Source of the DNA: an uncultured Flavobacteriaceae bacterium
Lineage (GTDB): Bacteria; Bacteroidota; Bacteroidia; Flavobacteriales; Flavobacteriaceae
Length of the DNA: 64,000 nt
Direction: 5' to 3'
Assembly (NCBI GenBank): GCA_937959395.1
Contig: CALGLR010000023.1
Location: 1 to 64,000, forward strand
The notes below the pieces were generated by a model. That model saw only the letters and a list, made by a program, of their open reading frames with translations, was not told the origin of the DNA and did not search any database. The translations under genes were made by a program, and so were the position numbers. Below, in pieces: positions 45,072 through 52,701 of this stretch. Every line of letters starts with the position of its first letter. Within the stretch, counting starts at the first letter, position 1.

Positions 45072-46220
45072 ATGAAGTATATTTTAGTTACACTACTATT
45101 TTTTTTGTTCCATTTTGAAGTAATGTCTCAAGAGGATAAAGAAAATACTTTAAAAAATCGGTTTAAGTTTTTTGAAGTAAAATCTCATGGAGGTGCTTTT
45201 CTAAAGTCTGATAATGCATTAGGGAATAGTGGGATATTAGATAATGGGTATGGAGGTGTGACTATAAAATTAGGATGGCAACCTATAAGTCCCGAAAGTT
45301 GGTCTAGCCGCTTCAGTTATCCTTCTTATGGTATTGGTTTATATTCTGGATTTTTGAGCGATGCCGAAGTCTTTGGAAACCCAAATGCAGTATATGGTTT
45401 TATTAACTTTCCTATTTCTCTTCCAGAAAAAAAGAACGTATTTAGTATTGAAGCATCTTTAGGACTTACTTATAATTTAAATCCTTATGATTCAGAAACT
45501 AATCCTGTTAATAAAGCAATTGGAGCACGAGCCGCCGTATATTTTAATGTCGATTTTGGTTTTGCCTATAAGTTTACCAGAGAGCTGGACATATTGTATG
45601 GTTTTGATTTTACTCATTTTAGTAATGGTTCAACGTATCAACCTAATAATGGTCTTAATCTCTATGGTCTTAATTTAGGATTACGTTATCATTATAATGC
45701 TGCGCAGTTTGAAGTTGATAAAGATATTTATACAAATAACTTATTACCTGCTAGGTTTAGAAGACCTCTCAGAGCCGAGCGTAATAAAAAACCAGAAAGT
45801 GCCATAAGTATTTTTGCTGCAGGAGGGTTTTCTCAAAGAAAAAAAGATGCAGGTACAGAAATATTATACGGTACTTTTTCGAGCGTATTAGATTACGAAT
45901 ATCAGTTTAACGAAATGCATTTGGTAAATGCTGGGGTTGATTTGTTTTTTGATAACCGACTCAGGAGCTTAGATGTTTCTGAAAGGTTTATAGCAGGAAT
46001 CCATGCCGGATATGATTTTAACTTTTGGCGTTTTGCTATAAAATTCCAATTGGGGACTTATTTAACAGATGATAGAGGTAAAGGCACATTTTTTATACGA
46101 CCTGCTCTAAGGTATCATATTTCAAAAACCGTCTTTGCTCAAGTTGGACTTAAAACATTAGCAGGAGGCGCTGCAGATTACATTGAATATGGTATTGGAA
46201 TTAAAGCTTTTAAATGGTAG
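45072..46220 (+). CDS. PagL-like lipid A deacylase (acyloxyacyl hydrolase family)
   Basis: A 382-residue outer-membrane barrel protein with a signal peptide (MKYILVTLLFFLFHFEVMSQ). The segment FDFTHFSNGSTYQPNNGLNLYGLNLG matches the PagL active-site region with catalytic His and Ser (HFSNG, PNNGLN). It starts three bases after the CoA-transferase stop and so belongs to the same transcript. PagL removes an acyl chain from lipid A; in this respiratory operon it has no obvious job except envelope adaptation. Confidence 0.82.
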   Translation: MKYILVTLLFFLFHFEVMSQEDKENTLKNRFKFFEVKSHGGAFLKSDNALGNSGILDNGYGGVTIKLGWQPISPESWSSRFSYPSYGIGLYSGFLSDAEVFGNPNAVYGFINFPISLPEKKNVFSIEASLGLTYNLNPYDSETNPVNKAIGARAAVYFNVDFGFAYKFTRELDILYGFDFTHFSNGSTYQPNNGLNLYGLNLGLRYHYNAAQFEVDKDIYTNNLLPARFRRPLRAERNKKPESAISIFAAGGFSQRKKDAGTEILYGTFSSVLDYEYQFNEMHLVNAGVDLFFDNRLRSLDVSERFIAGIHAGYDFNFWRFAIKFQLGTYLTDDRGKGTFFIRPALRYHISKTVFAQVGLKTLAGGAADYIEYGIGIKAFKW

Positions 46221-46324
46221 CAACTAATTTACCCATTTATAAATATATACTGTTTGCCTATACCGAGTTTTATTTGGACCATTAAATAGGCCTATAAAAT
46301 GAAGATGTAAACTAAAAAAATACG

Positions 46325-46939
46325 ATGGATTTTTTCGATATTCTTGATATACTAGGCACGATTGCTTTTGCTATCTCTGGCGCATTAGCGGCAATAAAAA
46401 GAGAAATGGATCTCTTTGGCATCTTTATCGTGGCATTTGTTACGGCTTTAGGTGGCGGTATTTTAAGAGATGTCTTTATAGGAAACACACCAGTTTGGTG
46501 GATGGAACATTTCTATGTGATACATTTTATAAGCATCTCTGTTGTTTTGGCCATACTATTTCGAAACAGTATTTTTTTTTTAACGAAATCTCTTTTTATA
46601 TTCGATACCATTGGTCTTGCCATATTTACAATTAGCGGTGTGCAAATTGGAGTTTCTGCAAATTTAGATCCAGCGGTAAGTGTGGTACTTGGAATTATGA
46701 CCGGATGTTTTGGAGGTGTAATTCGTGATATTTTGTGTAACGAAATTCCAATAATTTTTAGAAAAGAAATTTATGCGCTAGCATCGCTCGCTGGAGCTAT
46801 ATGTTTTATCATTCTATACTCCTTTAATTTCGATAAAAACATATCTTATATAAGTACAATTGTTATAGTAGCATTAATACGAATTTTGGCAATAAGATTT
46901 AGTATTTCCTTACCAACTTATACGATCAAAAAGAAATAA
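46325..46939 (+). CDS. TRIC-family (YadS/UPF0126) cation channel
   Basis: A 204-residue membrane protein with two copies of the UPF0126 module of three helices each: FAISGALAAIKREMDLFGIF...GGGILRDVFIGNTPVWW and FTISGVQIGVS...GVIRDILCNEIPIIF. Prokaryotic TRIC proteins are trimeric K+/Na+ channels. It stands alone, 100 bases after the PagL gene, and is convergent with the MBL-fold gene. Confidence 0.9.
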   Translation: MDFFDILDILGTIAFAISGALAAIKREMDLFGIFIVAFVTALGGGILRDVFIGNTPVWWMEHFYVIHFISISVVLAILFRNSIFFLTKSLFIFDTIGLAIFTISGVQIGVSANLDPAVSVVLGIMTGCFGGVIRDILCNEIPIIFRKEIYALASLAGAICFIILYSFNFDKNISYISTIVIVALIRILAIRFSISLPTYTIKKK

Positions 46940-46946
46940 AAACAGT

Positions 46947-47777
46947 CTAGATGGTTACTTCTTGACCCTCTCGGGCTAAAAAGCAATTTGGAAATCTTTT
47001 TTGACAGTCTTTTTCCATTTTACGCAAAAAATCATCATTATGGTCTGGATCATGATGTGAAAGGTACAACCTTTTCACTCCAGCTAATTCTGCTACTTCA
47101 ATAGCTTGTTCCCAACTGCTATGTCCCCAACCTTTGTGGGTGAGTAATTCATCTGGAGTATATTGCGAATCGTGTAAGAGGACATCTGCATCTTTGCAAA
47201 AAGCAATCACCTTTTCATCTAAGGTATCTCCATGTTCTATATCGGTGCAGTAAACAAATACCTTTCCATTTTTTTCAAAGCGATAGGCATAAGCACCTCC
47301 AGGGTGTTGATGACTATTTACTGAGATTTTACCATCTTTAAAATCAACATGATCATCTTTAACAACTGTGAATGTAAAATTGGCTCCCATATTCTCTAGG
47401 GCTATAGGAAAGTAAGTGCTCTCGGTTTGTTTTGCCAATATCTCTTTTAGCTTATCTTTGGAAGGCGCTTCTTTTCCAATCAAGAAAAACTCAATTTCTT
47501 TAGAAGGATCATAAGCAGGATCAAAAAAAGGAAAACCTTGTATATGGTCCCAATGAAAATGTGAAAACGTAATATAAATTTTCTTTCCTTCTGGAAAGTT
47601 CATTTTATTCAGCTTTTTTCCTAAATTTCTAATGCCTGTACCAGCATCAAAAACGAGTATGCTTTCAGATGCATCATCACCGCTAATAGCTACACAAGTC
47701 GTATTGCCTCCAAATTCTTGAAAAGTAGGATCGCAAACGGGTATTGAGCCTCTAGTTCCGTAAAATGTAATCGTCAT
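46947..47777 (-). CDS. MBL-fold metallo-hydrolase
   Basis: A 276-residue metallo-beta-lactamase-fold protein. MTITFYGTRGSIPVCDPTF...GGNTTC is the N-terminal signature of the RNase Z/PhnP/cyclic-nucleotide phosphodiesterase branch; FSHFHWDHIQGFPFF gives the HxHxDH metal site, and CTDIEHG, LLHDSQYT and LSHHDPDH supply the further ligands. The substrate is unknown. It shares its direction with the TerB-like gene 42 bases upstream, and the two could be co-transcribed. Confidence 0.88.
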   Translation of the reverse strand: MTITFYGTRGSIPVCDPTFQEFGGNTTCVAISGDDASESILVFDAGTGIRNLGKKLNKMNFPEGKKIYITFSHFHWDHIQGFPFFDPAYDPSKEIEFFLIGKEAPSKDKLKEILAKQTESTYFPIALENMGANFTFTVVKDDHVDFKDGKISVNSHQHPGGAYAYRFEKNGKVFVYCTDIEHGDTLDEKVIAFCKDADVLLHDSQYTPDELLTHKGWGHSSWEQAIEVAELAGVKRLYLSHHDPDHNDDFLRKMEKDCQKRFPNCFLAREGQEVTI

Positions 47778-47819
47778 AAGCAGATTATTTTTTTCTAAAT
47801 AAAAGCTGAAAAGTGATGC

Positions 47820-48230
47820 TTACTGGTTAATATTTTTTATTTCATTTTTATAAGTTTCTAAATCGATGCTTCCTTCTATTACATCCAATGATTTTGCAAC
47901 AATGTATTTTACATTACTTGGAGTAAACCCAACTGCCTTTGCCATACGTTCAAGCCATAGTGTTTGCTTATTCCCAGTTATAGTAGCATCATCGGAAATT
48001 AATTGCGTTAGTGTGTACATACTCTCCAGTCTTTCATTGTGAGTATTTGTAGGTTCAAGAGGAAAACTGAGGTAGTTTTCCATTATATAATCATATTCAT
48101 CACTAGGGATTTCTAGTTTTTTTGCTAAATGATTGAGAAATGTTTTTTCTTCTTGTGAAACGTCTCCGTCTCTAAGTGTTATTTTAACCACTGCACCAAA
48201 TTGATAATGATACTTACTCTTTGATTCCAT
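47820..48230 (-). CDS. TerB-like protein
   Basis: 136 residues, soluble, all-helical. GAVVKITLRDGDVSQEEKTFLNHLAKKLEI and SDDATITGNKQTLWLERMAKAVGF follow the two-lobed TerB pattern in which acidic residues in each lobe bind metal. Known TerB proteins belong to tellurite-resistance and stress complexes, but stand-alone versions like this are of unknown role. A fragment of its 5' end is duplicated at 52325-52406. Confidence 0.7.
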   Translation of the reverse strand: MESKSKYHYQFGAVVKITLRDGDVSQEEKTFLNHLAKKLEIPSDEYDYIMENYLSFPLEPTNTHNERLESMYTLTQLISDDATITGNKQTLWLERMAKAVGFTPSNVKYIVAKSLDVIEGSIDLETYKNEIKNINQ

Positions 48231-48315
48231 AATATCGTATTAGTATTTGAATAACTTAAAATTACCTATAAGAAAGAACTTGGTAATTATCTTTTAGGTT
48301 CAACTAATAAAATTA
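48145..48315. repeat. Duplicated segment, copy 1
   Basis: Start region of the TerB-like gene plus ~85 bases upstream; repeated in the same orientation at 52321-52495, with scattered differences. Confidence 0.8.
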
Positions 48316-48326
48316 TAAGTATAACT

Positions 48327-48746
48327 ATGAAAATTATTAAAGCATTATTTGTTATCGCCTGCATTTTTTCAATGTCAAGTGTAAATTCTCAAAATCAAGA
48401 TCAGACAGAAAAGAAGGACGATAAAGTGCGTCTTTTTACAATGGAAGAGTATTCTAATTTGCACCTATGGGTTGATAAAACAATTCAAGAAATAGGGATG
48501 AGTAATGAATTAAAAGAAAAATACGAGACCTTATTTGGCTTTCATTTAGACAAAATAGGACGTCTTGAGGAAAATGAGACAGAATTAACTGCTTATGAGT
48601 ATCTTAAAGGAATGAAATTGCAAATTTCTAAATTAAATTCGAGTGTTGCACCTTTATTATCTTCAGATCAAAATAAAAAACATTTAGATCTCATGATGGA
48701 CTTTGAGAGAATTCTTACTAATAAATTAGCTTTAAAGAAATCATAA
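48327..48746 (+). CDS. Small secreted helical protein, function unknown
   Basis: 139 residues with a signal peptide (MKIIKALFVIACIFSMSSVNSQ) and a mature part that is mostly charged helix. LSSDQNKKHLDLMMDFERIL near the end recalls the LNNEQ segment of the protein at 34991-35419, so the two may be distant relatives. It is divergent from the TerB-like gene. No function can be assigned. Confidence 0.6.
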   Translation: MKIIKALFVIACIFSMSSVNSQNQDQTEKKDDKVRLFTMEEYSNLHLWVDKTIQEIGMSNELKEKYETLFGFHLDKIGRLEENETELTAYEYLKGMKLQISKLNSSVAPLLSSDQNKKHLDLMMDFERILTNKLALKKS

Positions 48747-48983
48747 CTTAAGAACAAGGAATTATTCAATTTTTGCACTATTTAAAGTTTAGTCATTATA
48801 TAAAGGCTAGTTCTGAAAAATGACTGAATTTAAAAATTGATTTTATACAGATAATTGAGGGATCAAATTTGATATTTAATATCCTTAATTATAGAAGTAT
48901 ATAACTCTAATATTTTAGTATAATCAATATTATTTTGATATTCTTTTAACATGAAGTGCTTTCATTTAGTTTAAAGTTAATAT

Positions 48984-50177
48984 ATGATTGTAGATGAAAG
49001 GGAAACATTAATTCTCGCTGTTCTTGTTTTATTTTTAGGAAAATACGTAAATAAGCGAATTAAATTTTTAAGGACTTACAATATTCCAGAACCAGTTACA
49101 GGCGGTATTATAGCTTCCATTTTAATTTGTATAACTTTTATTGTGTTTAAAATTAAGGTTAATTTTTCTTTAGATCAAAGAGATGCGTTGCTTGTTGTTT
49201 TCTTTACTTGCGTAGGTTTGTCTTCTCGATTTGAAACCTTACTCAAAGGAGGGAAGCCTCTATTAATGATGCTTTTAATAGCAATAGGGTATTTATTTAT
49301 TCAAAATTTTACTGGTATTGGTGTCGCATTTCTAACACGTATAGATACAGCAAACGGTCTTATAGGAGGATCTGTTGCGTTAAGTGGAGGCCACGGAACG
49401 GCAATAGCTTGGGCGCCTACATTTATGAAAGATTATGGAATTACAAATGCTATGGAAATTGGCATTGCTTGTGCCACATTTGGTCTCGTTTTAGGGGGTG
49501 TAGCTGGTGGGCCAATAGCCAATTTTCTTATAAAAAAGCACGATTTAAAGTCTTCCAGCGATAAAGCACTTAGTGTAGGAATACGTAATTCCCAAGAAGA
49601 AAAAATTAATGTTGATACTATTTATTCCTTTGTTTTAATTCTTTGTATTGCAATAGGAATTGGAATCTATCTACATAAATTTTTATTGAGTGTGAATGTG
49701 CAATTGCCTTTATTTGTGCCTTGTCTTTTTGGAGGTATTTTATTAACAAATACAGTCCCTCTTATTTGGAAAAATGTTTATTGGCCTACAGATAAGCCTG
49801 TGATTGGTCTCGTATCAAATTATAGTCTGGGTCTCTTTTTAGCTATGTCGTTAATGAGTCTTCAATTATGGACACTTGTAGATTTGGCCATTCCAATTAT
49901 TTCATTACTTATAGCTCAAGTCTTTACAGCGTCATTGTTTACTGTATTTGTAGTCTTTAGAGTATTAGGTAAGACATATGATGCAGCCATTATGGCATCT
50001 GGTTACGTTGGCTTGGCACTTGGAGCGACACCTACTGCAATTGCAAATATGACAGCCGTAACAAAGAAATATGGTGCATCACCTCAGGCATTCATTATCA
50101 TTCCGCTTATTGGAGCATTTTTTATAGATATAGCTAATGCTGTGATCATAAAGATTATGTTTACTTTAATTGGGTGA
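48984..50177 (+). CDS. gltS: Sodium/glutamate symporter
   Basis: A 397-residue inner-membrane protein of the GltS family (usual length about 400). Two inverted halves each show hairpin motifs: IGGSVALSGGHGTAIAWAP (the GGHGTA re-entrant loop) and GYVGLALGATPTAIANM (the second loop). NIPEPVTGGIIAS and GLVLGGVAGGPIANFL are also typical. It imports glutamate with Na+. It has its own upstream region of about 240 bases without other genes. Confidence 0.95.
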   Translation: MIVDERETLILAVLVLFLGKYVNKRIKFLRTYNIPEPVTGGIIASILICITFIVFKIKVNFSLDQRDALLVVFFTCVGLSSRFETLLKGGKPLLMMLLIAIGYLFIQNFTGIGVAFLTRIDTANGLIGGSVALSGGHGTAIAWAPTFMKDYGITNAMEIGIACATFGLVLGGVAGGPIANFLIKKHDLKSSSDKALSVGIRNSQEEKINVDTIYSFVLILCIAIGIGIYLHKFLLSVNVQLPLFVPCLFGGILLTNTVPLIWKNVYWPTDKPVIGLVSNYSLGLFLAMSLMSLQLWTLVDLAIPIISLLIAQVFTASLFTVFVVFRVLGKTYDAAIMASGYVGLALGATPTAIANMTAVTKKYGASPQAFIIIPLIGAFFIDIANAVIIKIMFTLIG

Positions 50178-50230
50178 TCTTATAAATTATCTAAGTGGTA
50201 GAAGTTAATTTTAAATAGTTAGTAATAATG

Positions 50231-50536
50231 TTATTTATTGAGTTCCTTAATACAAGACAATTCTACCATTTTACCAGCCATACAAATCCCTGCCATATTA
50301 TCAAGTAAGGTGTAAGTAATTGAAACTTTTACATCATCTTCTTTTTCAATATCAAAACTATCAAGATTAATAGGTATAATTTTTTTATTATTATCAAGTT
50401 CAATAACCCAAGAACAGCCATCTAGGTTTAAGTTAACTAAAGTTCCGTTTATACCATTTGGACAGCCTTTATCCATTTTACAAGATGTTAAAAGGACAGT
50501 TGTTGCGATAAATAATAATGTTTTAGCTGATGTCAT
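50231..50536 (-). CDS. Small lipoprotein, unknown function
   Basis: 101 residues with a lipoprotein signal peptide (TVLLTSC) and five further cysteines in the mature part (GCPNG, DGCSW, GICMAG, LSCIK), an unusual number for a lipoprotein and suggesting disulphides. No family is recognised. It lies 9 bases after the end of the next minus-strand gene and is probably in the same transcript. Confidence 0.65.
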   Translation of the reverse strand: MTSAKTLLFIATTVLLTSCKMDKGCPNGINGTLVNLNLDGCSWVIELDNNKKIIPINLDSFDIEKEDDVKVSITYTLLDNMAGICMAGKMVELSCIKELNK

Positions 50537-50544
50537 TTTAAAAA

Positions 50545-51708
50545 TTAGTTAAGGTTATCTTTTGTCTTAAATCGCGCTTTTGCCAAATAGAATCCAGCCA
50601 GAAAAGGGATGCTAAAAAGTAATACAATAATAATTATTGCGACTAGTATAACAATCCAAGCAACATCTTTTATAAGTGTAGCAATGCTTTTTGTACTTGT
50701 GTCAATCATTTGCTCTCCTGTTGCATTGACATCGCTTACAAGTAATTTTCGCTGCGCATCGAGATAGAGTTGCATTCTTAAGCGTTCGTCTGCTAATTTA
50801 TAGAGAGAAGCATCGAGACCACCATTCAGCTCATTTATTAAGGGCATTAATTCGGTTCGCATATTAGCACTCATATTACCCAATAGTTCAGGAGAGTTTT
50901 CTGCAACATAAGCAAATCGGTCTAACATTAAGTTTATAGAATCTGCTCTGGCAAGAAAATCGTCTGACGGGTTAGCACGGTCCCATTCTAAAGAAAATCG
51001 TTCTTTTTCCCAACCTAATTGTTTTCCCAGAAGCTCACTTGTAATTCCTATTCGATCACCTATGTCACTTAATGCCTCTGCTCCAGAGCCTATGGTACTT
51101 ACATAAACGGTATCTGCTACTCCAAGGTGTTTAGATAAAGGAGAGAGAATGTTTGCTCTTGGAAAATCAAAAGAAGTTACTGGGTTTTCAGATGCGTATT
51201 TATTTACAAAAGATTCTAGCTCTTTATAACGATCTGCTTTTAAAAGTGTTCGAGCTATTTCAGTAATTCTATTTTCGAGTTGAACCCCTTTTTCTTTTAC
51301 TAATATATGGTCGCTACCTATAAACTCCTTGCCCAGATTAGATTCCATAACATCTTTAAGCTGCTTGCAAAGTACCCAGGTGTCTACCAAAGCCAGTTCT
51401 GGTACCGCCTGAAAAGCGGTTTTGCCAGAAGCTGCCACAATCCCTTTTTTAAATGCAATTGCATTTAATTTTATGTCAATATCGCTAGTATTAGCAATAA
51501 TAGTATCAGAGACGGCAATAATATCACTTGAGAATTCCCTCTGAAATGCTCTAACAGCAATACGTGTATTCAATAAATTTTTAGGAAGTGGCTCTTCCTT
51601 AGATTCAATAGTGAATTTTAGTAAAGAGCAACTTGATAATAAAATAAGTAATCCAAAAGTGAGCCCCCTAGATAGGTGTTTTTCTGCATAATTTATAGAT
51701 ATATTCAT
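50545..51708 (-). CDS. Lipoprotein-like protein with a C-terminal membrane helix
   Basis: 387 residues. The N terminus has a lipobox (LLILLSSC), the middle is long and helical with many charged residues, and the C terminus has a strong hydrophobic segment (DVAWIVILVAIIIIVLLFSI) followed by positive residues (KARFKTK). A lipid anchor at one end and a membrane helix at the other would hold a periplasmic helical body at two points. I do not recognise a family. Confidence 0.65.
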   Translation of the reverse strand: MNISINYAEKHLSRGLTFGLLILLSSCSLLKFTIESKEEPLPKNLLNTRIAVRAFQREFSSDIIAVSDTIIANTSDIDIKLNAIAFKKGIVAASGKTAFQAVPELALVDTWVLCKQLKDVMESNLGKEFIGSDHILVKEKGVQLENRITEIARTLLKADRYKELESFVNKYASENPVTSFDFPRANILSPLSKHLGVADTVYVSTIGSGAEALSDIGDRIGITSELLGKQLGWEKERFSLEWDRANPSDDFLARADSINLMLDRFAYVAENSPELLGNMSANMRTELMPLINELNGGLDASLYKLADERLRMQLYLDAQRKLLVSDVNATGEQMIDTSTKSIATLIKDVAWIVILVAIIIIVLLFSIPFLAGFYLAKARFKTKDNLN

Positions 51709-51806
51709 TGAATTGAGTTTAATAATTAGAAAATAAGATTCACATCATTCATCGATAGAAAAATTAATTATAATGAACCATTTTAAGCATTAAGCTATTC
51801 ATAAAA

Positions 51807-52277
51807 CTAATCCCCTTTTTTATAAACGAGTAAAACATTTTTATTAGCATCGAGTAACGATAATTCGAGATTCATGATTTGATAATAATGTGTTTTTTTC
51901 AACAATTCTAAATACGTATTTACCGCTCCCATATTTGGGCAGCGCATTTTAGTTCCTCCCATAATACTGAACTCTAATTCAGAGTTTGTTAAGTTTTCTA
52001 TTTTTCCAAAAAATTGATTACAACCATCATTTCCTAAGATTTTTTTTTGGGTAACCTGGAATTGAAGTTGGGGTCTTTTTTGTGTCGTTTCCGAATAAGA
52101 AATATCTTCGATTTTATGTAATATCCAGATGTCATGTAAAAGAATAGAGGTTTCAGTGCCTCCCTTTTCTTTTGAGTCTATAGTATTTGATTTTGAACCT
52201 TTTTGACAGGATATACATAATAATATTATGAGTGCATACTTGTATAAATGAAGGTTTATTCTAAAAAAAATCATCAT
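51807..52277 (-). CDS. META domain lipoprotein (HslJ-like)
   Basis: 156 residues with a lipobox (IILLCISC). The mature domain has WILHKIED near the start and KKILGNDGCNQFFGKIENL followed by MGGTKMRCPN, the pattern of the META/HslJ domain. Such proteins are small beta-rich envelope proteins sometimes linked to stress or metal homeostasis. It ends 98 bases before the start of the previous lipoprotein gene and may share its transcript. Confidence 0.85.
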   Translation of the reverse strand: MMIFFRINLHLYKYALIILLCISCQKGSKSNTIDSKEKGGTETSILLHDIWILHKIEDISYSETTQKRPQLQFQVTQKKILGNDGCNQFFGKIENLTNSELEFSIMGGTKMRCPNMGAVNTYLELLKKTHYYQIMNLELSLLDANKNVLLVYKKGD

Positions 52278-52320
52278 AAATTCAGCATTTTTTGTTTTTT
52301 TCTAATTCCATGAGGGAGTT

Positions 52321-52495
52321 TTGTCTTTTTTGAAAACGTCCCCATTTCTTAGTTTTATTTTAATTACTGCACCAAATTGATAACGATTCTTACGCTCTGA
52401 ATCCATAATATCGCAGTAGTATTTTGAATAACATAAAATTACAGGTATGGAAGATCTTAGTAATTATCTATTAGGTTCAACTAACAAAATTTAAA
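52321..52495. repeat. Duplicated segment, copy 2
   Basis: Same orientation and order as 48145-48315, including the first ~28 codons of the TerB-like gene and its upstream region with the shared GGTTCAACTAA stretch. Confidence 0.8.
52325..52406 (-). pseudogene. 5' fragment of a TerB-like gene
   Basis: The minus strand starts with an ATG (52404-52406) equivalent to the start of the intact TerB-like gene (48230) and matches its first ~25 codons with substitutions. The rest of the gene is missing, so this is a truncated duplicate. The remaining 290 bases up to the efflux operon contain no gene. Confidence 0.75.
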
Positions 52496-52701
52496 ACACC
52501 TTTATAATGAACTTTTTCAGACTAAATGCGATTTTGAGGAAAACATGATTTTAAATCTAGTTTTATTTCATTTATAGATAAAGCATTGAAGTTAAATATG
52601 CTACGAAAAACAATTACGATTTGGAAATACAAAAGCGAATGACCTATTTTGGTAAGTCGCATTATATAAACTTTTAACACTAATAAATATTTTAATAAAG
52701 T

